A DNA stretch of 64,000 nucleotides from Microvirga sp. KLBC 81 (GTDB lineage Bacteria; Pseudomonadota; Alphaproteobacteria; Rhizobiales; Beijerinckiaceae), in contig NZ_QDAH01000013.1 in assembly GCF_003075415.1 (NCBI RefSeq), forward strand, positions 1 to 64,000, written 5' to 3'. A program made the translations under genes and the position numbers. Shown piece by piece: positions 16,918 to 26,029 of the stretch; within the stretch, counting starts at the first letter, position 1, and each line of letters begins with the position of its first letter. A model generated the notes under the pieces. That model was not told where the DNA came from, searched no databases, and worked only from the letters and a program-made list of their open reading frames with translations.

Positions 16918-18090
16918 TTAAGCCATCCAGGACGGGTCGTTCAGGACTTCGTCCGTGTGCTCGCCAAGGCGCGGCGAGGGACGCGCGGCCGCCATCGGCT
17001 CTCCATTCATGACGATGGGCGACCGCACGGACGGAATCGCGCCGCCTTTCGCAACGGGCGAAGGCAGATCGATCTTCATGCCGCGCGCGACCACCTGAGG
17101 ATCAGCGAACACATCGGCAACCGTGTTGATCGGCCCTGCCGGCACGCCCTGCTTTTCGAGCAGAGACAGCAAGGCCTCGCGCGTTGTTTGAAGCGTGAGC
17201 CCCGTGAGGATGGGCACGAGTTCGGCGCGATGCCGCACGCGTCCCGCATTGGTGGAGAAGCGCTCGTCCTGCGCGAGCTCGGGGTTCCCGAGAACGGCCA
17301 CGAAGCGGGAAAACTGACCATCGTTGCCTACGGCCACGATGACGTGACCATCAGCAACCGGGAACACCTGATAAGGCACGATATTGGGATGCGCATTGCC
17401 CATGCGCCGGGGTGACCTGCCGGAGGCGAGATAGTTCATCGCCTGATTGGCGAGCACGCTCGTCTGCACATCAAGCAACGCCATGTCGAGATGCGCGCCC
17501 TCCCCTGTCTGATCACGACGGCGGAGCGCAGCGAGAATGCCGACCACAGAATAAACGCCGGTGAAGATGTCGACGTAAGCAACGCCGATCTTCTGCGGCT
17601 CTCCTTGAGGATCGCCGGTGAGATCCATGATGCCGCCAAGACCCTGGATCATGAAGTCGTAACCCGCGCGCGACGCATAAGGCCCGTTCTGGCCGAAGCC
17701 CGTGATGGAGCAATAGATGAGACGCGGATTGACAGCTTTCAGGCTTTCGTAATCAAGGCCGTATTTCTTCAAGCCGCCAACCTTGAAGTTCTCGATCACG
17801 ACATCGGCGTGAGCCGCGAGCTTGCGCACAAGCGCCTGACCCTCGGCGCTCTCGAAATCAACCGCGATGGAGCGCTTGCCGCGATTGCAGGAATGAAAAT
17901 ACGCCGCCGACAGATCGTCGCCATCGGCCGCTTCCACGAAGGGAGGACCCCACCCGCGCGTGTCGTCGCCCGCGCCGGGCCGCTCCACCTTCACCACATC
18001 CGCGCCGAGATCGGCGAGCAGCTGCCCGACCCAGGGACCGGCGAGAATGCGGGCGAGTTCGAGGACTTTGAGACCTGCAAGCGGTTTCAT
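16918..18090 (-). CDS. Class III (CaiB/BaiF) CoA-transferase, probable glutarate/dicarboxylate CoA-transferase
   Basis: A 390-aa family III CoA-transferase that moves CoA between carboxylic acids. It starts MKPLAGLKVLELARILAGPWVGQLLADLGADVVKVERP, a hallmark N-terminus. The conserved catalytic Asp is expected in GEGAHLDMALLDVQTSVLANQAMNY, near residue 200. Later come NGDQ-type ligand stretches and LLEKQGVPAGPINTVADVFADPQV. It lies in the operon of glutaryl-CoA dehydrogenase, so activation of glutarate to glutaryl-CoA, as by human SUGCT, is a good inference. The ATG at 18090 is preferred over a TTG at 18099. It begins 5 bp after the stop of the DapB-like gene. Confidence 0.9.
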   Translation of the reverse strand: MKPLAGLKVLELARILAGPWVGQLLADLGADVVKVERPGAGDDTRGWGPPFVEAADGDDLSAAYFHSCNRGKRSIAVDFESAEGQALVRKLAAHADVVIENFKVGGLKKYGLDYESLKAVNPRLIYCSITGFGQNGPYASRAGYDFMIQGLGGIMDLTGDPQGEPQKIGVAYVDIFTGVYSVVGILAALRRRDQTGEGAHLDMALLDVQTSVLANQAMNYLASGRSPRRMGNAHPNIVPYQVFPVADGHVIVAVGNDGQFSRFVAVLGNPELAQDERFSTNAGRVRHRAELVPILTGLTLQTTREALLSLLEKQGVPAGPINTVADVFADPQVVARGMKIDLPSPVAKGGAIPSVRSPIVMNGEPMAAARPSPRLGEHTDEVLNDPSWMA

Positions 18091-18095
18091 GAAAA

Positions 18096-18902
18096 TCAAT
18101 CCATCACGGCATCGAGGCCGCGCTTCAATCCAACGAAAGACGAGACGCGGCGGGCTGCCAGAAGCGTACCGGCCACGTAAGGCGCAGCCGATGATCCTGC
18201 ATCATGACGGATCACGAGCCGCTCATTGTCGGCACCGAACACGGCCTCGCATGAAAGCACGAAAGAAGGCATGCGCAGTGAATGAACCTGCACCGGCTCC
18301 TTCGCCCCGAGAGCGCCACCACGCGTCTCGCGCACACCGGTGAGTTCGCTCACCGGCTTCGAGGTCGCAGGCTGGCGCACTTCGCTCAAAAGCTCCGCCA
18401 GCTCCCGCGCCGTGCCTGAAGGCGTATCGGGTTTCTTCGCCGAAGCGTAATCGATCACCTCCACATCGGGCACGTAGCGCGCAGCCTCGAGAGCAAAGCG
18501 GCGCAGCAGCGTCGCCGTTATCGAGAAGTTGCCGGCGGCGAGCACGCCACGCTCGGCCTTGAGCGCGTAACCATCGACCTCCGCATAGTCTTCAGCGGAG
18601 AGACCCGACGTGCCGATCACCACATGCCGGCCCTGCGCCAGCGCCGTCAAAGCGTGCGCCTTGACCGCGCCGGGCCTGGTGTAGTCGATCACCACGTCGG
18701 ACGGTGCTTTCAATGCCTCTTCGAGCGTTGCGCTGATCGCAACGCCAAGGCGGGGAAGACCGGCGGCTTCGCCGGCGTCCTGGCCCGCCGCGCTGCGGCT
18801 GACGGCGCCTGCGAGTTCCAGGTCGTCGGAGGCTGCGACGGCAGCCACCAGCGCCTTGCCGACCCAGCCTGTCGATCCCGCCAGGGTGATTCGAAGAGGC
18901 AT
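18096..18902 (-). CDS. DapB-like (dihydrodipicolinate reductase family) protein with altered active site
   Basis: A 268-aa protein with the DapB fold. The NAD(P)-binding AGSTGWVGKAL (residues 8-18), VVIGTSG (94-100), AGNFSIT (123-129) and the substrate loop KKPDTPSGTA (156-165) are all present. In true DapB the last loop is preceded by the His-His pair that donates the proton; here the same positions read ASA (153-155) after IDY, so both histidines are gone while the lysine just before PDTPSGT remains. It lies between gcdH and the CoA-transferase, 14 bp from the former and 5 bp from the latter. This argues for a role in glutarate or lysine breakdown rather than in lysine synthesis. The reaction is unknown. 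Confidence 0.8.
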   Translation of the reverse strand: MPLRITLAGSTGWVGKALVAAVAASDDLELAGAVSRSAAGQDAGEAAGLPRLGVAISATLEEALKAPSDVVIDYTRPGAVKAHALTALAQGRHVVIGTSGLSAEDYAEVDGYALKAERGVLAAGNFSITATLLRRFALEAARYVPDVEVIDYASAKKPDTPSGTARELAELLSEVRQPATSKPVSELTGVRETRGGALGAKEPVQVHSLRMPSFVLSCEAVFGADNERLVIRHDAGSSAAPYVAGTLLAARRVSSFVGLKRGLDAVMD

Positions 18903-18916
18903 GGCTCTTTCCTTTC

Positions 18917-20116
18917 TTAGAAGAACGCCTGCAGGCCCGTCTGCGCGCGGCCCAGGATGAGAGCGTGCACGTCGTGCGTGCCCTCATAGGTGTTCACCGT
19001 CTCCAGGTTCTGCGCGTGACGCATCACATGGTATTCTTCCTGGATGCCGTTGCCGCCGTGCATGTCACGGGCCATGCGTGCGATATCGAGCGCCTTGCCG
19101 CAATTGTTGCGCTTCACGAGCGAGATCATCTCGGGAGCCATCCGGCCTTCGTCGAAGAGACGACCGACGCGAAGCGAGGCGTGAAGGCCGAGGGTGATCT
19201 CGGTCATCATATCGGCGAGCTTCTTCTGCACGAGCTGGGTCGCTGCGAGCGGCTTGTTGAACTGCTTGCGGTCGAGCGTGTACTGGCGCGCGCGGTGCCA
19301 GCAATCTTCCGCCGCACCCATGGCGCCCCAGGAGATGCCGTAGCGCGCGCGGTTGAGGCAGCCGAACGGACCCTTCAGGCCCGACACGTTCGGCAGCAGC
19401 GCATCCTCGCTCACCTCGACGCCGTCCATGACGATCTCGCCCGTGATGGAGGCGCGCAAGCTGAGCTTGCCGCCGATCTTCGGTGCGGAAAGGCCCTTCA
19501 TGCCCTTCTCCAGCACGAAGCCACGGATCTCGTTATCGTGGGCTTGCGACTTTGCCCACACCACGAACACGTCCGCGATGGGGGAGTTCGAGATCCACAT
19601 CTTCGAACCCTTCAGGCGATAGCCGCCATCGATCTTCTCGGCGCGAGTCTTCATGCCGCCAGGGTCGGAACCGGCGTCCGGCTCGGTGAGGCCGAAGCAG
19701 CCCACGAACTCGCCCGAGGCGAGCTTGGGCAGGTACTTCTGGCGCTGCTCCTCGGAGCCGTAGGCATAGATCGGATACATCACGAGGGAGGACTGCACGC
19801 TCATCATCGAGCGGTAGCCGGAATCGACGCGCTCCACCTCACGGGCCACGAGACCGTAGGCGACGTAAGACGCGCCGGCGCAGCCGTATTCCTCGGGGAG
19901 AGTCACGCCGAGAAGGCCGAGCTCGCCCATCTCGTTGAAGATCTCGCGATCCGTACGCTCTTCGCGGTAGGCCTCGATCACCCGCGGCAGGAGTCTTTCC
20001 TGGGCATAGGCGCGGGCCGTGTCACGGATCATGCGCTCGTCGTCGGTGAGCAGCTCGTCGAGGAGCAGCGGGTCGTCCCACTTGAGCTTTGCGATTTCCT
20101 GATGTGCAACAGCCAT
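18917..20116 (-). CDS. gcdH: Glutaryl-CoA dehydrogenase
   Basis: A 399-aa acyl-CoA dehydrogenase family flavoprotein that oxidises and decarboxylates glutaryl-CoA to crotonyl-CoA in lysine, tryptophan and glutarate catabolism. Visible features are [20 protein letters not shown] (FAD/substrate site), [47 protein letters not shown] and the C-terminal [38 protein letters not shown], read in parts. The Glu of NTYEGTHD is the catalytic base position used by GCDHs. The start at 20116 follows GAGGAA with about 10 bases spacing; an ATG at 20125 overlaps that ribosome site. It is the first gene of the operon with the DapB-like protein and CoA-transferase, and is divergent from a LysR gene. Confidence 0.95.
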   Translation of the reverse strand: MAVAHQEIAKLKWDDPLLLDELLTDDERMIRDTARAYAQERLLPRVIEAYREERTDREIFNEMGELGLLGVTLPEEYGCAGASYVAYGLVAREVERVDSGYRSMMSVQSSLVMYPIYAYGSEEQRQKYLPKLASGEFVGCFGLTEPDAGSDPGGMKTRAEKIDGGYRLKGSKMWISNSPIADVFVVWAKSQAHDNEIRGFVLEKGMKGLSAPKIGGKLSLRASITGEIVMDGVEVSEDALLPNVSGLKGPFGCLNRARYGISWGAMGAAEDCWHRARQYTLDRKQFNKPLAATQLVQKKLADMMTEITLGLHASLRVGRLFDEGRMAPEMISLVKRNNCGKALDIARMARDMHGGNGIQEEYHVMRHAQNLETVNTYEGTHDVHALILGRAQTGLQAFF

Positions 20117-20261
20117 GATGAGCATTCCTCTTGTGAGCCGACGCGGAAGGCTGTTCCGGAGCGCCGGGTAAACCTCTTGAATTGTGCCGGAAAATCGCGC
20201 TGGACAGGGCCGATGTAAAGCGACATCTTCGCAGCAGGTTATTCGCAATTGGAATGAACTG

Positions 20262-21158
20262 GTGCTCCGTCGCGGCTTTCTGCCCAATATCGGCAATCTT
20301 CTCGCCTTCGAGGCCACGGCCCGGCATGGCAGCGTCTCGCGCGCCGCCGAAGAGCTGAACCTGACCCAGAGCGCCGTCTCCCGGCAGATCCAGCAGCTGG
20401 AGGATTCGCTCGGCGTTTCCCTCTTCAGCCGGTCCCGCCAGCGGGTGGTGCTGACCGATGTGGGGCGTCTTTACGCCTCCCAGGTGCGCGGCACCCTGAC
20501 TGAACTCTCGGACGCCACCCATCAGGCCATTGCGCTCTCAGGCACGAAGGGCGTTCTGAATCTCGCGACACTTCCGACCTTCGGCACCCGCTGGCTCATA
20601 CCGCGCATTCCGCATTTTCTTGGCAAGCACCCGGACGCGACGGTTAATTTCGGCGTGCGCCTCGTGCCCTTCGACTTCGCCACCGAGCCTTTCGATGCCG
20701 CCATCCACTTCGGCGAGCCTCATTGGCCTGGCGCGATCTGCGAGCTGCTTCGACGGGAGGAAGCCGTGCCCGTGTGCAGCCCGGCTTATCGGGAGCGCGA
20801 GAAGATTCATTCTCCTCAGGATCTCGCCCGTGCGACGCTGCTGCAGCAAAGCACGCGACCAACCGCCTGGGCGGAATGGTTCGCGAGCGTGAACGTGGAA
20901 GCCGGCAATGCGATCCGTGGCCCGCGGCTCGAGCAATTCGCCATGGTGGCGCAAGCCGCCGCCGCAGGACTCGGCGTCGGGCTGATTCCCAACTTCCTGA
21001 TAGCAGACGAGCTTGCCTCAGGGCGCCTCGAGATTCTCTTCCCTCAAAGCATCCTGAGCGTCGGCGCCTATTATCTCGTCTATCCCGAGCACAAGGCCGA
21101 GGCGCCTTTGGTGCGCTCCTTCCGCGATTGGATCCTCGAAGAAAGCCGTCAGGGATAG
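20262..21158 (+). CDS. LysR-family transcriptional regulator, probable regulator of the gcdH operon
   Basis: About 298 aa if started at the GTG at 20262, which has GGAATG five bases upstream; an alternative GTG at 20184 would add 26 residues and has no ribosome site. The N-terminal winged helix is typical ([42 protein letters not shown]). The effector domain is GcvA-like in style ([43 protein letters not shown]). It is divergent from gcdH, the arrangement of GcdR activators in other Proteobacteria; the inducer is presumably glutarate or a derivative, by inference. Its 3' end overlaps the convergent exporter gene by 10 bp. Confidence 0.9.
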   Translation: MLRRGFLPNIGNLLAFEATARHGSVSRAAEELNLTQSAVSRQIQQLEDSLGVSLFSRSRQRVVLTDVGRLYASQVRGTLTELSDATHQAIALSGTKGVLNLATLPTFGTRWLIPRIPHFLGKHPDATVNFGVRLVPFDFATEPFDAAIHFGEPHWPGAICELLRREEAVPVCSPAYREREKIHSPQDLARATLLQQSTRPTAWAEWFASVNVEAGNAIRGPRLEQFAMVAQAAAAGLGVGLIPNFLIADELASGRLEILFPQSILSVGAYYLVYPEHKAEAPLVRSFRDWILEESRQG

Positions 21159-22336
21159 ACGCGCTTCGGCTTCAAGGTGCGCATGCTTAAGATAAAGGCG
21201 GCCCAGCCGCAGAACACGATAGCTCCCACCATGGACAGCGACGTTCCGTCGTAGAGCGCGCTCGTGAGCGCGATCATCACCGCGCCCGTGCTGAGCTGCA
21301 GCGTACCCATGAGCGCCGAGGCGGTCCCGGCAATCGGCCCATGCTCTTCCAAAGCCAGAACCGCTGTCGAGGGAATGACGTATCCGAGGCAGCCGAAGGA
21401 GAGGAACAGAAGTCCCCAGAGGACATAGGCATTGTCGATGCCGGCCAGTGTCAGAATGAACAGCAGGCTCACCAGAGCGACGAAACCGGAAATGGCCGTG
21501 CGCACCAAACGCTCGGCACCGAAGCGGCGCATGAGAATGCTGTTGAACTGCGCAGAGCCGATGAAAGCGATCGCGTTCGACGCAAAGATCATGCTGTAAT
21601 GCGAGGGCGAAAGACCGTAATGCTCGATGAAAATCACGGACGAGCCGGCGAGATACGCAAAGAAGCTCGCCTGACTGAAGCCGCCTGTGAAAGCGATGCC
21701 TAAGAAGCGGCGGTCTTTCAGAAGAGCCTTGTAAGTGGAGAACGCCTGGCCGATGCCTCGCTGCCCTGCACTCTCGGGCCGCGTCTCCGGCAGCAGAAAA
21801 AACAGCACGGCCATGCCGACCAGACCGATCGCCGCGATGGCCCAGAAGATGAAGCGCCAGCTGTAGAACGCAGTCAGTGTGCTGCCGGCGAGCGGAGCGA
21901 GGATCGGCGACACGCTGAAAACCAGCATCGTGGTCGCCATCAGGCGAGCGGCTTCGTGGCCGGTATGCAAATCGCGAATGATCGCCCGGGGAATCACCAT
22001 GGCGGCGCAGGAGCCGACGCCCTGCAGGAAGCGAAAGGCGATGAGCATCTCGACATTCGGCGCGAAGCTGCAGCCGATGCTGCCGAGGATGAAGAGCCCC
22101 AAGCCCGCATAGAGAGGCGGCTTGCGGCCGAAACGATCGGAGAGCGGCCCATAGGCCAGCTGGCAGACGGCGACCGCCAGGAAGAAGCTCATCAGGCTCA
22201 TCTGCACGGCGCTGACATCGACCTGGAGCTCGCGGGCAATCGCCGGGAAGGCAGGCAGATACATGTCGATGGCGAAGGGTCCAATGGCGGACAGCATTCC
22301 GAGGACGAGGGCATTGCGCAGAAAGGCGGATCTCAT
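21149..22336 (-). CDS. MFS drug-resistance transporter (Bcr/CflA family)
   Basis: A 395-aa 12-TM major facilitator. TM1 contains MLSAIGPFAIDMYLPAFPAIARELQ, the signature N-terminus of Bcr/CflA drug:H+ antiporters. The loop 2-3 motif follows as YGPLSDRFGRKPPLYAGLGLF, with FLQGVGSCAAMVIPRAIIRDLH in TM4. Such proteins export bicyclomycin, sulfonamides or chloramphenicol in other bacteria; the substrate here is not known. It is transcribed on its own, convergent with the LysR gene. Confidence 0.92.
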   Translation of the reverse strand: MRSAFLRNALVLGMLSAIGPFAIDMYLPAFPAIARELQVDVSAVQMSLMSFFLAVAVCQLAYGPLSDRFGRKPPLYAGLGLFILGSIGCSFAPNVEMLIAFRFLQGVGSCAAMVIPRAIIRDLHTGHEAARLMATTMLVFSVSPILAPLAGSTLTAFYSWRFIFWAIAAIGLVGMAVLFFLLPETRPESAGQRGIGQAFSTYKALLKDRRFLGIAFTGGFSQASFFAYLAGSSVIFIEHYGLSPSHYSMIFASNAIAFIGSAQFNSILMRRFGAERLVRTAISGFVALVSLLFILTLAGIDNAYVLWGLLFLSFGCLGYVIPSTAVLALEEHGPIAGTASALMGTLQLSTGAVMIALTSALYDGTSLSMVGAIVFCGWAAFILSMRTLKPKRVYP

Positions 22337-22689
22337 GGCAAAGGCTTTCGTGGCCTAAAGCTTACGTGAAGCAGGATTGAGAAAACGGCCCGGCGGAAAG
22401 GGGCTCAACTCGGGCAAACAACGTCTGGAGGGCGTGCCTGGGCCGATGGTGAAAGGCCACGCGGCGAAGGACACGATCTTGCTTTTATGTCCCAAGTGCC
22501 GCCCGTCAAGCGGGCTCATCCACGTTTCGCGGGACGATAATCCATCAATTGGACGGTTACTTACCCTTCGTTAACCATGTTTGGCCATGTCTGGTTAAAG
22601 ATTCACCGGACGCGCAAGCCCTGCGGGAGCCAATCTCACGGGCGGGCCCATCCCGGCGGTCCGGCCGGCCGCTAGAGTACGCATTACAC
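22337..22689. other. Intergenic region upstream of the cellulose cluster
   Basis: No convincing gene is seen in these 353 bases between the divergent exporter and bcsN. The one clear feature is an inverted repeat, TTAACCA (22571-22577) and TGGTTAA (22592-22598), 14 bases apart, in an AT-richer patch that probably holds the bcs promoter. TTAACC halves resemble CtrA-type sites, but the spacing does not match the full consensus. Confidence 0.4.
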
Positions 22690-23649
22690 ATGACGTGTTC
22701 CCCCTTTCATTGCCAAACGGACCTCGGCGCCATGGTGCCGGAGCCATGCCGTGATTCGGGGAAGTGGCTGGGCAGGGCGATCCGGGCGACAGCTCTCGCG
22801 ATTCCACTTTTTTCCGCAGCCTGCACGACCAAGTCGGAGCTGGGCTTCGCCACGCTCGTGAACGAGGTTCCAGCCACCCGGGCGATCATCGTGCCGCCGC
22901 CGGGAGGCCCCGCCATTGTCGCGGTCCTGCAGCGCAGTTACCAGAACGGAGTCTCGCAGGAGATCGCTCTCTCGACCGCCTCCCTGACCCCGGGCCAGAA
23001 CGCCTTCTATGTGAGTCTGGCCAGCGGGACCTCGCCGCAATCCGAGATCGACGACGTTCTGAACCTGCCTTCCCTGACGCAGGACAGAATCCAGAAGGAG
23101 ATGGAAGATCGTCTGCCTGGCATCGAGATGCAGACGTCCCTGGTCTATGTGCAGAACAAGTACGGTCCCTTCGGCTTCGCCACCGGGCGCTCCGCCAGCG
23201 GCGACGTCTGCCTTTATGCCTGGCAGCGGATCGAGCCCAACGAGCCGGCCATCCTGGTGCCGGGTGGGATCATCTCCATCCGCCTGCGCATGTGCGATGC
23301 GGCCGCGACCCAGGAGCAGCTCCTGCGCAGCATGTATGGCTTCACCATTTCGGCCTATTACCTATCCGGCTCTTGGAATCCCTATGGCTCGCCGCCTCCG
23401 GTACCCGCCCAGCTGGGCGAGATCGACGCACCGATCTATCCGCTCGGCCTGAACGGCGCCGCCACATCCGTTGTGCGTGAACGCCGTATTCGGGTGGAGA
23501 CCAGCCCCGCACCGGCCTCCCAGGTAATCGACAAGGATACGGTTCTTCCGTCAAGCTCGCCCAGGCCGAGCGCTCCGGCAACCCAGGAACCAGCCGCTTC
23601 ACCGCAGACCGGCTATCCGGTTGTGCCGCCGCCCTCACCAACGCAGTAA
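22690..23649 (+). CDS. bcsN: Cellulose biosynthesis lipoprotein BcsN
   Basis: About 319 aa from the ATG at 22690; an ATG at 22732 is equally possible and leaves a compact signal peptide. A hydrophobic stretch ending LFSAAC (lipobox) points to a lipid-anchored envelope protein. The middle has VPATRAIIVPPPGGPAIVAVLQ and PGGIISIRLRMCDAAATQEQL. The C-terminal 60 residues are rich in Pro, Ser and Ala and probably disordered. Its position directly upstream of bcsA and overall pattern match BcsN of rhizobial cellulose operons, a protein of unknown molecular role. The 175-bp gap to bcsA is AT-rich and may carry another promoter. Confidence 0.8.
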   Translation: MTCSPFHCQTDLGAMVPEPCRDSGKWLGRAIRATALAIPLFSAACTTKSELGFATLVNEVPATRAIIVPPPGGPAIVAVLQRSYQNGVSQEIALSTASLTPGQNAFYVSLASGTSPQSEIDDVLNLPSLTQDRIQKEMEDRLPGIEMQTSLVYVQNKYGPFGFATGRSASGDVCLYAWQRIEPNEPAILVPGGIISIRLRMCDAAATQEQLLRSMYGFTISAYYLSGSWNPYGSPPPVPAQLGEIDAPIYPLGLNGAATSVVRERRIRVETSPAPASQVIDKDTVLPSSSPRPSAPATQEPAASPQTGYPVVPPPSPTQ

Positions 23650-23824
23650 AATCAAAGTTTTGCTCATGTATCTTAATAACGTTTCTGTGGGCTATATTCA
23701 CTAGAGCGACAAAAAATCCCAAAAGCGTAGCAACACTATTGTATCCAGCCTCATAGACCTTCGTCAGTTCTTGGCTTATGCGTAGGATTCAACGCATAAC
23801 AACCTTAACCGAGAACATTCGACG

Positions 23825-26020
23825 ATGCGTAGGGGTGCACTCGTAGCCTTGTGGGCTGCCGCGGCGATGCTCGTCGTCCTGCTGGTCGCCCTTCCCATCA
23901 GCCTTCAGACCCATCTCGTGGCAGGCCTCGTGGTCGTGGCCTGCATGATCGTGCTGAAGTTCTTCCGCGCGCAGGGAGTCTGGCGGATCATTGCGCTGTC
24001 GCTCGGCACGGCCATCGTCCTGCGCTACGTTTTCTGGCGCACCACGAGCACCATCCCGCCGATCACGGAAATCGCGAACTTTATACCGGCGATTCTTCTG
24101 TACATTGCCGAGATGTACAGCGTGATGATGCTTTTCTTAAGCGTCTTCGTGGTGTCGAGCCCGATGCCCTCGCGCAAGTCGCCGCAGATCGATCCCAATA
24201 ATCTGCCGACCGTCGATGTCTTCGTGCCGAGCTACAACGAAGATGCGAGCCTGCTCGCCACAACCCTCGCCGCAGCCAAGGCGATGAATTACCCGGCCGA
24301 TAAGCTCACCGTCTGGCTGCTCGACGATGGTGGTACAGATGAGAAATGCAGTTCGTCCGACCCGAAAGCTGCCGAAGCCGCCCGTGAACGCCGCACCGTG
24401 CTCAAGGCTCTCTGCGCCGCTCTCGATGTCAAATACCTGACCCGCGCGCGCAATATCAGCGCCAAGGCGGGCAATCTCAACAATGGCCTCGATCACTCTA
24501 CTGGGGACCTCGTCGCCGTATTCGACGCGGACCACGCGCCGGCGCGTAGTTTCCTGGAAGAGACAGTCGGCTTCTTCAGCGCCGACAAGAACCTGTTTCT
24601 CGTCCAGACGCCGCATTTCTTCATCAACCCCGATCCGCTCGAGCGCAACCTGGGCACTTTCCAGACCATGCCGTCCGAGAACGAGATGTTCTACGGCGTG
24701 ATCCAGCGCGGGCTCGACAAGTGGGATGCCGCCTTCTTCTGCGGCTCCGCCGCCCTCCTCCGGCGCGAGGCGCTGCAGGAGACGAACGGCTTCAGCGGCT
24801 TGAGCATCACCGAAGATTGCGAGACCGCGCTTGAACTCCACTCGCGCGGCTGGAGCAGCGTCTATGTCGACAGGCCGCTGATCGCCGGCCTGCAACCGGA
24901 TACCTTCGCCAGCTTCATTGGCCAGCGCTCACGCTGGGCACAAGGCATGATGCAGATCCTGCGCTTCCGCTTCCCACCCCTGAAGCGAGGCCTCAAGTTT
25001 GCGCAGCGTCTGGCCTACATGTCGAGCACCCTGTTCTGGCTGTTCCCGTTCTCGCGCTTCTGCTTCCTGCTATCGCCGCTGTGCTATCTGTTCTTTTCGC
25101 TCGAGATCTTCACCGCATCGGGCGGCGAGTTCCTCGCCTACACGTTCACCTACATGGTGGTGAACTTCATGATGCAGAATTATCTTTATGGTCGCTATCG
25201 CTGGCCGTGGATCTCGGATCTCTACGAGTACATCCAGACGATCTACCTGCTGCCTGCCATTCTGTCGGTGATCGCCAATCCGAAAAAGCCGACCTTCAAG
25301 GTCACGTCCAAAGGCGAGTCCATGCATGAGAGCCGCGTCTCGGAACTCGGCAAGCCTTACTTCATGATCTTCGGTATCCTGTTGCTGGGCGTTGTCGCCA
25401 CGGGGGTGCGCGTGTGGTTGGAGCCCTACAAGGCCGACCTGACCCTCGTGACCGGCGGATGGAATCTGCTCAACCTCATCATTGCAGGCTGCGCGCTGGG
25501 CGTCGTATCCGAGCGCGCCTCACGGCGTCTGAGTCATCGCGTGCGTATCGATCGGCCCTGCCAGTTCCTGATCGGCGACGAGGTGATCGACGCCTCGGTG
25601 CGGGACATCTCCGTGGGAGGAGCGCGCTTGCTTGTCCCCCCCTCCACCGAGCCCAGACTCAAGAAGGGTGCGCATGGCACCCTCGAATTCATGCCTTATG
25701 CCAACCTGCCGATGCAGAAGATGCCGGTTGAAATCCGCAAAGTGGGCATGGACGACAAGGGTCTGCTGCTGGGCTGCCGCTTCCTGATCGACAGCCCTGA
25801 ACATCACAGGCTCATCGCCGATCTCGTCTTTGCGAATGCGGATCAGTGGAGCACGTTCCAGAAGCGCCGCCATCAGGATATCGGTGTTCTGCGCGGCACA
25901 CTCTGGTTCTTCATGGTCTCTCTCTATCAGACGGGACGGGGCCTTTCCTATCTCTTCGGCCTGCAGCGGATCGGTCTTTCCAAGCCGCCGGTTCCGTCGA
26001 TTGCACCGGCTGTCAAATAG
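23825..26020 (+). CDS. bcsA: Cellulose synthase catalytic subunit (UDP-forming) with PilZ domain
   Basis: A 731-aa inner-membrane GT2 glycosyltransferase that polymerises glucose from UDP-glucose and extrudes the chain. N-terminal TM helices (residues about 7-110) precede the GT2 core with WLLDDGGTD (UDP site), FDADHAP, the catalytic TED in SITEDCETALE and QRSRWAQG (QxxRW). More TM helices follow, then a C-terminal PilZ domain with RASRR (RxxxR) and DISVGG (D/NxSxxG) near residues 560-600, showing activation by cyclic di-GMP. It acts with BcsB, 9 bp downstream. Part of a cluster bcsN-bcsA-bcsB-bcsZ-TPR gene. Confidence 0.97.
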   Translation: MRRGALVALWAAAAMLVVLLVALPISLQTHLVAGLVVVACMIVLKFFRAQGVWRIIALSLGTAIVLRYVFWRTTSTIPPITEIANFIPAILLYIAEMYSVMMLFLSVFVVSSPMPSRKSPQIDPNNLPTVDVFVPSYNEDASLLATTLAAAKAMNYPADKLTVWLLDDGGTDEKCSSSDPKAAEAARERRTVLKALCAALDVKYLTRARNISAKAGNLNNGLDHSTGDLVAVFDADHAPARSFLEETVGFFSADKNLFLVQTPHFFINPDPLERNLGTFQTMPSENEMFYGVIQRGLDKWDAAFFCGSAALLRREALQETNGFSGLSITEDCETALELHSRGWSSVYVDRPLIAGLQPDTFASFIGQRSRWAQGMMQILRFRFPPLKRGLKFAQRLAYMSSTLFWLFPFSRFCFLLSPLCYLFFSLEIFTASGGEFLAYTFTYMVVNFMMQNYLYGRYRWPWISDLYEYIQTIYLLPAILSVIANPKKPTFKVTSKGESMHESRVSELGKPYFMIFGILLLGVVATGVRVWLEPYKADLTLVTGGWNLLNLIIAGCALGVVSERASRRLSHRVRIDRPCQFLIGDEVIDASVRDISVGGARLLVPPSTEPRLKKGAHGTLEFMPYANLPMQKMPVEIRKVGMDDKGLLLGCRFLIDSPEHHRLIADLVFANADQWSTFQKRRHQDIGVLRGTLWFFMVSLYQTGRGLSYLFGLQRIGLSKPPVPSIAPAVK

Positions 26021-26029
26021 AGGCGTGTC

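Noticed and set aside
18096-18902. Naming the DapB-like gene dapB and assigning it to lysine synthesis.
   Set aside because: The catalytic His pair is missing and the neighbours are catabolic; the symbol would mislead.
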